Assembly (NCBI GenBank): GCA_002423025.1
Contig: DIUN01000007.1
Coordinates: forward strand, 68,331-132,330
Length of the DNA stretch: 64,000 nt
Origin: Sphingomonadales bacterium UBA6157
GTDB taxonomy: Bacteria; Pseudomonadota; Alphaproteobacteria; Sphingomonadales; Sphingomonadaceae
Reading direction: 5' to 3'
Shown here: positions 15,894 through 24,344 of the stretch, piece by piece
Position numbering within the stretch: the first letter of the stretch is position 1
How the letters are laid out: the number at the start of each line of letters is the position of its first letter
Made by a program: the position numbers and the translations under genes
The notes under the pieces: model-generated
What the model was told of the DNA's origin: nothing
The model's database searches: none
Seen by the model: only the letters and a program-made list of their open reading frames with translations

Positions 15894-16364
15894 ATGGCCA
15901 TGATGTCCCCCGGAGGCCGCCGCGGCCGCCGCGCCCCCATGGCCGAGATCAACATCACCCCGATGGTCGATGTGATGCTCGTGCTGCTCATCATCTTCAT
16001 GGTGACAGCGCCGCTGCTCGTCGCCGGCGTGCCGGTGGACCTGCCGGACAGCAAGGCCCCTGCGCTGAAGAGCGATGATACCCCCATCCAGATCAGCATC
16101 GATGGCCAGGGCCGGGTGTTCATCGACCAGCAGGGCATTGATGCCGCCAGCCTCGGTGCCAAGCTCGCCGCGCTGCGCACCGCCCGGCAGGATGAGGCGC
16201 GCGTCTATGTCCGGGCCGATCGCGGGCTGGATTATGGCGTGGTGATGGGCATTGTCGGCGAGGTTTCCGCCGCCGGCTTCCGCAAGGTGGCGCTGGTGAG
16301 TGACAGCCGCGGCGCCAAAGCTGCCGACTCCGGGCCAGCCTCCGAGCCAGCCTCCGCCGAGTGA
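15894..16364 (+). CDS. tolR: Tol-Pal motor subunit TolR
   Basis: A 156-residue ExbD/TolR protein. A basic N-terminus (GGRRGRRAPMAEINITPMVD) is followed by one membrane helix, VMLVLLIIFMVTAPLLVAGV, with the proton-relay Asp just before it (MVDVML). The periplasmic domain includes VYVRADRGLDYGVVMGIVGE. It forms the motor with TolQ. The C-terminal tail is Pro/Ala/Glu-rich. Confidence 0.96.
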   Translation: MAMMSPGGRRGRRAPMAEINITPMVDVMLVLLIIFMVTAPLLVAGVPVDLPDSKAPALKSDDTPIQISIDGQGRVFIDQQGIDAASLGAKLAALRTARQDEARVYVRADRGLDYGVVMGIVGEVSAAGFRKVALVSDSRGAKAADSGPASEPASAE

Positions 16365-16374
16365 CCCACCCGGA

Positions 16375-17169
16375 ATGAGCAGCGCCTCCCCCTCCCATAC
16401 CGAGCGCAACGCGCTGCTGCTCGCCGGCGCCGCGCACCTCGCGCTGTTCGGCGCGCTCAGCCTGGGCTGGCAGTTCGCCACCGCGCCGCTGCCGCCCGCC
16501 GAGGAGATGGTGGCGGTGGAGTTCGTCGATATCGCCGATGCGCCGCGCGTCACCGAGCCGCCCAAGCCGTCCATGGAAGCCGCCCCGCAGGAAACCAGCG
16601 CCCCCGAGCCCGAGCCGGAAGCGGCGCCAGCCCCGCCTGCGGATGCCGTGCCGGAGCCAACCCCGAAGCCCGAGCCGAAGCCCAAGCCCAAGGTGGAGCC
16701 CAAGCCCGCCGCCGCCGCCAAGCCGCTCGATACCAGCACGCTGAGCAACCTCATCAACAAGGCGCTGCCCAAGGCGAAAACCAAGCCGCTCGATACCAGC
16801 AAGCTCGCCACCACCATCGCCGCCGCACAGCCGAAAAACGCCGCGGTAGACCCGCGCGCCGCCGCCACGCTGGCCCAGGCCATCCAGTCCCAGGTCGCGC
16901 CGTGCTGGAACCCGCCCATCGGCGGCCAGGACGTCCGCAGGATGACCGTGCTGATCCACGCCGAATTCAACCGCGACGGCAGCCTCGCCGCCCCGCCCAC
17001 CATCGGCGCCCAGACCGGCCGCACCGTCGGCAATGCCGATTATTCCCGCGCCTTCGCCGAAACCGCGCGCCGCGCCGTGCTCCGCTGCTCCCCGCTCAAG
17101 CTGCCGGCGGACCTATACGACCTGTGGAAGTCCGTGGACATCAACTTCGATCCGGAAAGCATGACCTGA
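16375..17169 (+). CDS. tolA: TolA-like cell envelope protein
   Basis: A 264-residue protein in the tolA position. The ATG at 16375 was chosen; an upstream GTG would overlap tolR. One N-terminal membrane helix (NALLLAGAAHLALFGALSLG) is followed by a periplasmic Pro/Lys/Glu-rich linker (EPTPKPEPKPKPKVEPKP), more like TonB than the long Ala-rich helix of E. coli TolA. There are two copies of KPLDTS(T/K)L, then a TonB/TolA C-terminal domain (AIQSQVAPCWNPP ... RRAVLRCSPLKLP) with a probable disulfide pair. It links the TolQR motor to TolB and Pal. Confidence 0.88.
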   Translation: MSSASPSHTERNALLLAGAAHLALFGALSLGWQFATAPLPPAEEMVAVEFVDIADAPRVTEPPKPSMEAAPQETSAPEPEPEAAPAPPADAVPEPTPKPEPKPKPKVEPKPAAAAKPLDTSTLSNLINKALPKAKTKPLDTSKLATTIAAAQPKNAAVDPRAAATLAQAIQSQVAPCWNPPIGGQDVRRMTVLIHAEFNRDGSLAAPPTIGAQTGRTVGNADYSRAFAETARRAVLRCSPLKLPADLYDLWKSVDINFDPESMT

Positions 17170-17201
17170 GCAGGGCAGAGAGCCGCTCTCAACCCTAACC
17201 C

Positions 17202-17232
17202 GTCACCCCCGCGAAGGCGGGGGCCCATCTCC
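17202..17232 (+). repeat. Dispersed palindromic repeat, family 2
   Basis: A 31-base element beginning GTCACCCCCGCGAAGGCGGG with internal dyad symmetry (CCCCCGC / GCGGGGG). A perfect inverted copy lies at 17628-17658 and a near-identical direct copy at 17694-17727. It lies 33 bases after tolA. Confidence 0.9.
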
Positions 17233-17300
17233 CGGCCTCGCCAGCCAACAGCCCCAGAAGCTGCTGGCACTGCCGCTGCCGTCCGCCCACCCTCAACCCC

Positions 17301-17657
17301 ATGGAAAAAGGCGGCTTTGTCTACATCCTCGCCAATCGCCGCAACGGCACGCTCTACACCGGCGTCACTGCGGATCTCATGCGACGGATCTCGGAGCATC
17401 GCCTCGGGCTCATTCCGGGTTTCACGCTGGAATACGGCACCAAGCGGCTCGTCTGGATGGAAGCCCATGGGGAAATCCTAAGCGCCATCGCCCGCGAGAA
17501 GCAGCTCAAGAAATGGAATCGCGCCTGGAAGATCAACCTGATCGAGGCGACAAATCCCGATTGGCATGATCTCGCCGTATCGGAGCTGGGGTTCGAGGCC
17601 TTGCCCTATGCCAGCTTTGGCAGAGCTGGAGATGGGCCCCCGCCTTCGCGGGGGTGA
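17301..17657 (+). CDS. GIY-YIG nuclease-domain protein
   Basis: A 118-residue protein of the single-domain GIY-YIG (URI/UPF0213-like) group. GGFVYILANRRNGTLYTGVT supplies the modified GIY...YIG motif; R28/R29, H33 and E66 (AIAREKQLKKW) match catalytic positions. The family has a nuclease fold, but its cellular role is not settled. The last ten codons (GDGPPPSRG) and the stop are formed by an inverted family-2 repeat, and a partner repeat lies upstream, so the gene is framed by palindromes. It interrupts the Tol-Pal operon between tolA and tolB on the same strand. Confidence 0.85.
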   Translation: MEKGGFVYILANRRNGTLYTGVTADLMRRISEHRLGLIPGFTLEYGTKRLVWMEAHGEILSAIAREKQLKKWNRAWKINLIEATNPDWHDLAVSELGFEALPYASFGRAGDGPPPSRG

Positions 17658-17658
17658 C
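17628..17658 (-). repeat. Dispersed palindromic repeat, family 2 (inverted copy)
   Basis: Exact reverse complement of the 31-base element at 17202-17232. It supplies the final codons and stop of the GIY-YIG gene, which is unusual for an intergenic palindrome. Confidence 0.9.
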
Positions 17659-17693
17659 GGCTCGGGGACGTTGGCATCAATTAAAGAAGTACC

Positions 17694-17727
17694 GTCATCC
17701 CCGCGCAGGCGGGGGCCCATCTCCCGG
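17694..17727 (+). repeat. Dispersed palindromic repeat, family 2 (third copy)
   Basis: Same orientation as 17202-17232, with two differences (GTCATCCC for GTCACCCC, and GCAGG for GAAGG), and matching on into CCCGG. With the inverted copy 35 bases to the left it forms a head-to-head pair. Confidence 0.85.
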
Positions 17728-17828
17728 CCCGGCAAACACCACCACCCCACCCCGCCCGTTGCTCCGCCCGCCGCGCCGCCCGCGCAAACACTCTCCCGCC
17801 CGCTGCCAAGCAATGCTACACCCCTGCC

Positions 17829-19142
17829 ATGCGTATTTCCCTTCTCGCTCTCGCCCTGGCCCTTTCGGCTCCCGCAGCAGCCCAGCTCAGGGTCGATATC
17901 AACAGCGGCATCAGCCAGCCCCTGCCGATCGCCGTTCCGGCCTTCGCCACGGCGGCGGCAGCGCCAACCGAGGCCGGCTCCACTGCCGAGCTGGGCAGCC
18001 GCATCGCCGATGTCATCGCCAACGACCTGAAATCCTCCGGCCTGTTCCGCCCCATCGATCGCGCCGCCTACACCACCACGGTGGCGATGCCGGACGTGAC
18101 ACGGCCGCAGTTCGCCAGCTGGCGCACCATCGCCGCGCAGGCGCTCGTGACAGGCACGGTAGCGGCCAATGCCGATGGCGGCATAACCGTCGGCTGCTAC
18201 GCCTATGACGTGTTTTCCGGCGATGAGCTGACCCGGCAGGGCTTTGTCACCACCGCCGCCGGCTGGCGCCGCGCCGCGCACAAATGTGCCGATCTGGTCT
18301 ATTCCCGCCTCACCGGAGAGAGCGGCTATTTCGACAGCCGGGTTGTCTATATTTCCGAGACCGGCCCGCGCAGCCGCCGCATCAAGCGCCTCGCCGTGAT
18401 GGACCAGGATGGCGCCGGCCACCGCTTCCTCACCTCCGGCCAGAACCTGGTGCTGACGCCACGCTTCGCGCCGAACCAGCAGACCATCACCTATATGAGC
18501 TATGAGGGGAACCGCCCCAAGGTGTGGCTCTACACGCTCGGCACCGGCCGCCAGCAGGCGATCGGCGAGTTCCAGGGCATGAGCTTTGCGCCGCGCTTCT
18601 CGCCCGATGGCTCGAACCTGATCTTCTCGATGGCCGTGGGCGGCAACACCGATATCTACCGGCTGAACCTCAGCTCGCGCCAGCTCACCCGGCTCACCAC
18701 CCAGGCCGGCATCGATACCTCGCCGAGCTATTCCCCCGATGGCTCGCGCATCGTCTTTGAAAGCGATCGTGGCGGCACCCAGCAGCTCTATGTGATGGGC
18801 GCGGATGGTGCTGGCCAGCAGCGCATCAGCTTTGGCGATGGCCGCGCTGCCTCGCCGGTGTGGAGCCCGCGCGGTGATCTCATTGCCTTCACTCGCTTCG
18901 GCGCCGGGCGCTTCAACGTTGGCGTCATGCGGCCCGATGGCAGCGGCGAGCGGCTGCTCACCAATGGCTATCAGGACGAAGGCGCCACCTGGTCCCCCAA
19001 TGGCCGGGTCATCATGTTCTTCCGCTCGGCGCGCGGCGGCCCGGTGAAGCTGTGGTCGGTGGATCTCTCCGGCCAGAACGAGCGCCGCCTGCCGACGCCG
19101 CTCGATGGCTCGGACCCGGCCTGGTCACCGCTGCTGCCCTGA
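17829..19142 (+). CDS. tolB: Tol-Pal periplasmic protein TolB
   Basis: A 437-residue periplasmic protein with a Sec signal peptide (ISLLALALALSAPAAAQL). An N-terminal domain of about 150 residues is followed by a six-bladed WD40-like propeller, seen as repeats of the type FSPDGSNLIFS, YSPDGSRIVFES, WSPRGDLIAFTR and WSPNGRVIMFF. TolB binds Pal and the TolA C-terminus. Despite the inserted GIY-YIG unit, it keeps the same direction as tolQRA. Confidence 0.97.
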   Translation: MRISLLALALALSAPAAAQLRVDINSGISQPLPIAVPAFATAAAAPTEAGSTAELGSRIADVIANDLKSSGLFRPIDRAAYTTTVAMPDVTRPQFASWRTIAAQALVTGTVAANADGGITVGCYAYDVFSGDELTRQGFVTTAAGWRRAAHKCADLVYSRLTGESGYFDSRVVYISETGPRSRRIKRLAVMDQDGAGHRFLTSGQNLVLTPRFAPNQQTITYMSYEGNRPKVWLYTLGTGRQQAIGEFQGMSFAPRFSPDGSNLIFSMAVGGNTDIYRLNLSSRQLTRLTTQAGIDTSPSYSPDGSRIVFESDRGGTQQLYVMGADGAGQQRISFGDGRAASPVWSPRGDLIAFTRFGAGRFNVGVMRPDGSGERLLTNGYQDEGATWSPNGRVIMFFRSARGGPVKLWSVDLSGQNERRLPTPLDGSDPAWSPLLP

Positions 19143-19234
19143 GGCTTGCTGCTGTCGCTTCCAGCGGTTGCCCTGTCATAAATATTGGTTAGAAATAGCA
19201 TATCCTGCTCACGAGACTCCGAAAGGTCGTAGTC

Positions 19235-19777
19235 ATGATCCAGCGCTTCCCTACCCTTCCCATGGTTGCCCTGCTGGCGCTGGGCCTTTCCGCCTGCGCC
19301 ACCAAGCCGGCCGATCTGCCGCCGGCGCCTCCCACGGCCGCGCCCGCCGCCGCACAGCAGGCCCCGATGGCGCCGATGGAGGCTCCGGCCCCCGTCACCA
19401 GCAGCATCATCCCCGGCTCGCTGGCGGATTTCATCGCCCAGGCCGGTGCGGACCGCGTGCGCTTCGCCTATGACAGCTACGAGCTTGATGACACCGCCCG
19501 CACCATCCTCGGCAAGCAGGCCGAGTGGCTGGCGCGCTACCCGAGCGTCCGCGTGACGGTGGAGGGCCATGCCGATGAGCGCGGCACCCGCGAGTACAAC
19601 CTCGCCCTGGGGGACCGCCGCGCCACCGCCGCCAAGAACTTCCTTGCCGCCGCCGGTGTCTCGACCGCCCGCATGGCAACCATCAGCTTCGGCAAGGAGC
19701 GCCCGGAAGCTGATGGCGCCGATGAAGCGGCCTACGCCATCAACCGCCGCGCCGTGACCGCGCTTTCGGGCAACTGA
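19235..19777 (+). CDS. pal: Peptidoglycan-associated lipoprotein Pal
   Basis: A 180-residue outer-membrane lipoprotein. The lipobox is LSAC (MVALLALGLSACATKP), followed by a Pro/Ala linker and a C-terminal OmpA-like domain that binds peptidoglycan: VRFAYDSYELDDTARTILGK, VEGHADERGTREYNLALGDR (with the DAP-binding Asp/Arg) and YAINRRAVTAL. It closes the Tol-Pal operon here. No cpoB/ybgF gene follows; fmt comes next. Confidence 0.97.
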   Translation: MIQRFPTLPMVALLALGLSACATKPADLPPAPPTAAPAAAQQAPMAPMEAPAPVTSSIIPGSLADFIAQAGADRVRFAYDSYELDDTARTILGKQAEWLARYPSVRVTVEGHADERGTREYNLALGDRRATAAKNFLAAAGVSTARMATISFGKERPEADGADEAAYAINRRAVTALSGN

Positions 19778-19923
19778 TCGCGCCGCCAGAGAGGGGCGCT
19801 GCCGCAGATCGCCGGAACGACGCCCGGTTGAATCCGCGCAGCGCCCATCCGGTGCCGGGGCAGTTCCCGGCCCGTGCCGGACCAGTGCTTCCCACGGACC
19901 GGGAATCCCCCTAAATCCCCCGC

Positions 19924-20820
19924 ATGAACATCATTTTCATGGGCACTCCGCCCTTCGCCGTTCCGGCGCTGGACGCCCTGGTCGCCGCCGGCCACACCAT
20001 CGTCGCTGTCTATACACGAGCGCCGCAGCCGGCCGGGCGCGGCAAGCCACTGGCCAGATCCGCGGTGCACCAGCGCGCCGAAGCCCTCGGCATACCGGTC
20101 CTCACGCCCAAATCCCTGAAGAATGCGCCGGAACAGGCTGAATTTGCAGCCTTTGATGCCGATGTGGCAGTCGTGGCAGCCTATGGCCTGCTGCTGCCAC
20201 CGGCCATCCTCGCCGCCCCGCGCCTTGGCTGCCTCAACATCCACGCCTCGCTGCTGCCACGCTGGCGCGGTGCCGCCCCCATCCAGCGCGCCATCCTCGC
20301 CGGGGACGAGCAGACCGGCGTTACCATCATGCAGATGGAAGCCGGCCTCGACACCGGCCCGATGATACTCTCGCAAGCCACTCCGATTGCACGGAAAACC
20401 TCCGGAGAGCTGACGGAGGAACTGGCCATGATCGGTGCCGAACTGATGGTCAGGGCACTGGCCGGAAGCCTCGCCGCAACGCCCCAGCCCGAAACCGGCG
20501 TAACGCTGGCCCCCAAGATCCAGAAGGCCGAGACCCGGCTCGATTTCCAACAGCCCGCCCTCGCAGTGGAACGCGCCATCCGCGCCTGGAACCCGGCACC
20601 GGGCGGCTGGACCGAAGTGCATAGCGAACGCCTGAAAATCCTGTCTGCAGAGGTTGTTGCAGGCGAATCCTCACCCGGCGTCGTGCTCGATTCCGCCCTC
20701 ACCATCGGCACCTCGGAAGGTGCTATACGCCCCCTGCTCGTCCAGCGCGCCGGCAAGCCCGCCATGCCGGTGCGAGCCCTGCTCAACGGTTGGCCGATCC
20801 CGCCCGGCACACGGCTATGA
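19924..20820 (+). CDS. fmt: Methionyl-tRNA formyltransferase
   Basis: A 298-residue enzyme formylating initiator Met-tRNA from 10-formyl-THF. N-terminal start IIFMGTPPFAVPALDALVAA; catalytic segment LNIHASLLPRWRGAAPIQRA (Asn/His) with the downstream GLDTGPMI (Asp). The C-terminal OB-like domain includes AIRAWNPAPGGWTE. The usual partner def (peptide deformylase) is not in this window. Its stop overlaps the truA start in ATGA. Confidence 0.96.
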   Translation: MNIIFMGTPPFAVPALDALVAAGHTIVAVYTRAPQPAGRGKPLARSAVHQRAEALGIPVLTPKSLKNAPEQAEFAAFDADVAVVAAYGLLLPPAILAAPRLGCLNIHASLLPRWRGAAPIQRAILAGDEQTGVTIMQMEAGLDTGPMILSQATPIARKTSGELTEELAMIGAELMVRALAGSLAATPQPETGVTLAPKIQKAETRLDFQQPALAVERAIRAWNPAPGGWTEVHSERLKILSAEVVAGESSPGVVLDSALTIGTSEGAIRPLLVQRAGKPAMPVRALLNGWPIPPGTRL

Positions 20821-21563
20821 CCAGATTTCGCGTTACAATTGAGTATGATGGCCGCCCCTTCGCCGGCTGGCAGCGGCAGGAGAACAGCCCCTCCGTGCAA
20901 GGCCGCATCGAGGCCGCCCTCCGCGCCATCAGCGGTGAGGCGATCAGCGTCCATGGCGCCGGTCGAACCGATGCCGGCGTCCATGCCCAGGCGATGGTGG
21001 CGCACTTCGATTTGGAGAAGAAATTCAATACGTTCCGGCTGATCGAAGCGATTAACGCGATGCTGCGTCCGGCCCCTGTCGCCGTCCTTGATTGCTGCGA
21101 GGTGGCCCCGGATTTCCACGCCCGCTTCAACTGCATCGGCCGCAGCTACCGCTACCGCATCATCAACCGCCGCGCCCCCCTCACCTGGCAGCGCGGCCTC
21201 GCCTGGCGCGTGCCTGCTGCGCTCGATTCAGACGCAATGAACAAAGCCGCGCAACTGCTTGTGGGAAAACATGATTTCACCACGTTCCGCTCGACTGCCT
21301 GCCAATCCGCCTCCCCGGTCAAGACTATCGACTATCTGTCCGTGAGACGCGATGGCGACGATATCATCATCGAGACCGCCGCCCGCAGCTTCCTCCACCA
21401 CCAGGTCCGCTCGATCACAGGCTGCCTCAAGCTGGTCGGCCAGGGACGCTGGACCGAGGCCGATCTGGCAGCCGCCCTTGAAGCGCGGGACCGCACGAAA
21501 CTCGGCCTCAACGCCCCGCCAGATGGTCTCACCTTTGTTGAAGCACTCTATCCAACCATATGA
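20817..21563 (+). CDS. truA: tRNA pseudouridine(38-40) synthase
   Basis: A 248-residue pseudouridine synthase acting on the anticodon arm. The N-terminus FRVTIEYDGRPFAGWQRQ is typical, and the catalytic Asp is in GAGRTDAGVHAQA. Other conserved parts are CIGRSYRYRIINRR and RSFLHHQVRSITGCLKLVG. The ATG at 20817 overlaps the fmt stop. The 3' end converges with the alkaline phosphatase gene with only 6 bases between. Confidence 0.96.
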   Translation: MTRFRVTIEYDGRPFAGWQRQENSPSVQGRIEAALRAISGEAISVHGAGRTDAGVHAQAMVAHFDLEKKFNTFRLIEAINAMLRPAPVAVLDCCEVAPDFHARFNCIGRSYRYRIINRRAPLTWQRGLAWRVPAALDSDAMNKAAQLLVGKHDFTTFRSTACQSASPVKTIDYLSVRRDGDDIIIETAARSFLHHQVRSITGCLKLVGQGRWTEADLAAALEARDRTKLGLNAPPDGLTFVEALYPTI

Positions 21564-21569
21564 AAAACT

Positions 21570-23060
21570 TCACTTCCATCCCAACGCCTCAGCGATGACA
21601 TGGAAGACCACATTCTGCTCCATGACACCGCCAACCAGATGCGCCCGCGGCCCGGTTGCATATAGCGCCACATCCTCGCCACCATGGCTCTCGCCATCGG
21701 TGCCATGCAGCTTGTTGGCCAGGTAATTCTTGTCGTTCGGCGGCAGCAGCCGTGACAACCCCGGCGTGATGAAGGAGCCGTTGGCATAGGACAATGTCGT
21801 CATCGGCTGCCCATGGTCATCCAGCGCCCAGCCCTCCGGGCTGGTCGGCCCCCCGCCCTCGCCGCCGCGGGCATTCTTGATGTAACCAAGAATATCGTTT
21901 CCGCGCATAGGGTAACCAGCCATTGTTAATACGTGGCTATGGTCCGCCGTCACCAGCACCAGCGTCTCATCAAGGTCCACCGTTGCCAGCACTTCCGCAA
22001 CAGCGCGCGAGAATTGCTGGGTTTCGCTCAGCGCCCGATAGGGGTTGCTGGCATGGTGCGCATGGTCGATCCGACCGCCCTCGATCATCAGGTAATAGCC
22101 CTTTGGACCAGAGGCCTTCATCTTGGCGAGGGCGAACTTGGTCATCTCGGTCAGGCTCGGCTCGCTGGTGGCGGCACGATCGGCCTCAAAAGTCATGTGG
22201 CTCTTGTTGAAAAGCCCGAGCACCGGACCATTTGTTGCGGCAGAAAGCGCTGACAAGCCCTTACTATCAGAAACAAATTTTCCGGAAGGAAAGCGCTGCT
22301 GCCAGGCCTCCACCAGATCCCTGCCATCATCGCGCTGCCCACCAGCTGCCGGCGTGCGGAACTGCGCAAGCCCACCACCCAGCGCCAGATCAAGCCCACC
22401 GCCAGGCTGGAACGCCACGAGCTGGCTGGCAATATCCGCACAGCCCGAAGCCCGCTCCGCCGCCGGATAGGCCCGGTCAGTGCCCTCCCAATTGCGGTTC
22501 GGCACATGGGCAAACACTGCAGCAGGCGTAGCATGGGTGATCCGCGCCGTTGAAACGATGCCTACAGCCATGCCCTGCGCCTTGGCCAATTCGGCAATGG
22601 TGCGCGGCAGCGCTTCGGGCGTCTTGCAAGCTTCAACCGTCTGGTTCTGGGCGAAGTTGATATAGCCGATCCGCGTCTTGACGCCGGTGTTCAAGGCGCT
22701 GGCGGTGCCGGCACTGTCTGAAACCTGGGCGTCTGTATTGTAAGTCTTGATCAAGGCAACGTTCGGAAGCTTCTCGAAACTCAGCAGATTTTCTTCCCCG
22801 CTGGCCTTGGCGCGTTTGTCATCAGGATATTGGCCATCAAAGATGCGCGCTGCCGTTACGGTCGCCACGCCCATGCCGTCACCAATCATCAGGATGACAT
22901 TTTTCGCGCGTTGCGGCCGGTTGATCACCTTCAACCGCGCCGCAATCGCCGCCCTGCCGGACTGCCAATAGTCGTCACCCGTGACGGGCGTGGCAAGCTG
23001 CGGCCCGGCAATCGCCGGCCCCGCCACAAGAAGCGCAGCTGCTGCAACCATCATCCGCAT
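21570..23060 (-). CDS. Alkaline phosphatase (PhoA family)
   Basis: A 496-residue exported phosphatase with a signal peptide (MVAAAALLVAGPAIAGP). Metal and catalytic motifs: NVILMIGDGMGVATVTAAR (Asp), the nucleophile Ser in SDSAGTASALNTGVKT, IEGGRIDHAHHASNP, and LVTADHSHVLTMAG. It hydrolyses phosphomonoesters in the periplasm. GGAGA lies 7 bases before the ATG. No Pho box could be made out in the short upstream gap. Substrate preference within the family is open. Confidence 0.93.
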   Translation of the reverse strand: MRMMVAAAALLVAGPAIAGPQLATPVTGDDYWQSGRAAIAARLKVINRPQRAKNVILMIGDGMGVATVTAARIFDGQYPDDKRAKASGEENLLSFEKLPNVALIKTYNTDAQVSDSAGTASALNTGVKTRIGYINFAQNQTVEACKTPEALPRTIAELAKAQGMAVGIVSTARITHATPAAVFAHVPNRNWEGTDRAYPAAERASGCADIASQLVAFQPGGGLDLALGGGLAQFRTPAAGGQRDDGRDLVEAWQQRFPSGKFVSDSKGLSALSAATNGPVLGLFNKSHMTFEADRAATSEPSLTEMTKFALAKMKASGPKGYYLMIEGGRIDHAHHASNPYRALSETQQFSRAVAEVLATVDLDETLVLVTADHSHVLTMAGYPMRGNDILGYIKNARGGEGGGPTSPEGWALDDHGQPMTTLSYANGSFITPGLSRLLPPNDKNYLANKLHGTDGESHGGEDVALYATGPRAHLVGGVMEQNVVFHVIAEALGWK

Positions 23061-23129
23061 CGTCAGTCTCCAAAAACCATGGCCGCTTCTCTCCGCAGGA
23101 GATGACAGCGTTGTGACAGGCGCAAGCCC

Positions 23130-24053
23130 CTAGAGCAGTTTGATCTCGCGCAGCCGCTGCTGCAAAAATTCGTGCGCCGTTATCGGCGGCCATTGCTCCG
23201 GACCGCCAGGCATTGTCTCGATGAGATAATCTGGCCGGAAATGAAGAAAAAACGGCGTGGAATAGCGCGCAACGCCGCGCCTTTCCGGAGCCGGATTTAT
23301 CACCCGGTGCGTCGTTGAGGGTAACCGGCCGCCGGTCAACCGCGCCAGCATGTCCCCGATGTTGCAGACGAGGCTGCCTGGCGGTGCCGCGATGTCCCGC
23401 CACTGCCCCTGCCTGTCGAACAATTGCAGCCCAGCCTCCTCGGCACCGAGCAGCAGCGTGATGACATTGATATCTTCATGCGCGCCGGCCCGAATGGCAT
23501 TGCCCCCGCCCGCCGCCAATGGCGGATAATGCAGCAACCTCAGCACCGAATTGCCATCCTCGACCGGCGAAGTGAAAAAGTCCGGCTGGAGACCGAGGTA
23601 AACAGCAATGGCACGCAGCAGCCGCAGCCCGGCAGCATCCAGAGCCGCATACAGCGCCTGCACAGCGGGCTGGAATTCCGGCACTTCCCGTGGCCAGACA
23701 TTCTCCGGCATCAGCGGCGCAAAACGATGGCCGGGCGGCAGGTCCCGCCCCATGTGCCAGAACTCCTTGAGATCGGACGTGGCAGCCCCCTTGGCAGCTT
23801 CCACGCCAAATGGCGTAAGGCCGCGCTGGCCGCCGCCACCTGGCATCACGTAAGCCGACTTGTCCGTTTCCGGCAATGCAAACAAGGCCTTGGTTGCAGC
23901 AAGCGCCCTGTCGATAACACGTTGTTCAATACCGTGGTCGCTCACCACGGCAAAGCCGGTACGGATGAATGCATCCCCGAAAGCAGCTGCCGCCCCGTCA
24001 AGGTCGTCATCAACAAGACGCAGGGGAATCGGCTGGATATCGGCAAGAGTCAT
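23130..24053 (-). CDS. 2-oxoglutarate/Fe(II) oxygenase, isopenicillin N synthase family
   Basis: A 307-residue protein. The N-terminal DIOX_N-like part (DLDGAAAAFGDAFIRTGFAV) precedes a jelly-roll core with iron ligands H-x-D in AGAHEDINVITLLLG, a distal His in STTHRVINP, and the co-substrate Arg/Ser of the RYSTPFFLHF region. Relatives include gibberellin-oxidase-like and other hydroxylases; the substrate is unknown. The ATG at 24053 follows AGGAGG at 7 bases, preferred over an upstream start lacking conserved sequence. Confidence 0.88.
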   Translation of the reverse strand: MTLADIQPIPLRLVDDDLDGAAAAFGDAFIRTGFAVVSDHGIEQRVIDRALAATKALFALPETDKSAYVMPGGGGQRGLTPFGVEAAKGAATSDLKEFWHMGRDLPPGHRFAPLMPENVWPREVPEFQPAVQALYAALDAAGLRLLRAIAVYLGLQPDFFTSPVEDGNSVLRLLHYPPLAAGGGNAIRAGAHEDINVITLLLGAEEAGLQLFDRQGQWRDIAAPPGSLVCNIGDMLARLTGGRLPSTTHRVINPAPERRGVARYSTPFFLHFRPDYLIETMPGGPEQWPPITAHEFLQQRLREIKLL

Positions 24054-24128
24054 AAGCCCCTCCTGCCGCAAAGCCGAGCGAAGCAAAAGCCCCGAAGGGC
24101 CTTGAAAGTCTGGCATTCATCCGGCGCG

Positions 24129-24205
24129 TGGTAGCGGAGGAGGGATTTGAACCCCCGACCCCAGGATTATGATTCCCGTGCTCTAACCAACTGAGCTACT
24201 CCGCC
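24129..24205 (-). tRNA. tRNA-Met (anticodon CAT)
   Basis: A 77-base tRNA with encoded CCA. The acceptor stem GGCGGAG pairs with CTCCGCT, allowing the final wobble. D-arm AGCTCAGTTGGTTAGAGC, anticodon loop ATCATAA with CAT, and T-arm loop GTTCAAATC all fit. Its first pair is G-C and the body matches elongator tRNA-Met of alphaproteobacteria; the initiator tRNA features are absent. A lysidine-modified tRNA-Ile(CAT) is a less likely alternative. Confidence 0.93.
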
Positions 24206-24235
24206 CCATTCCGGGCATTTCCACGCGGAGCGCGG

Positions 24236-24265
24236 CCTATAGAGCGCCTTGGCGGCCATGGTCAA
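24236..24265 (-). promoter_or_regulatory. Candidate promoter of tRNA-Met
   Basis: On the minus strand: TTGACC (24265-24260), an 18-base spacer, TATAGG (24241-24236). This places the -10 box 30 bases before the tRNA 5' end, a usual distance for a tRNA precursor leader. Confidence 0.6.
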
Positions 24266-24344
24266 CTGTCTTGGCCCGTTCACCTTGCGCTGGTGCCTTT
24301 CCGGGCTAAACCAAGAGCATCCCTGCAAGGACAATCCGCCCACC

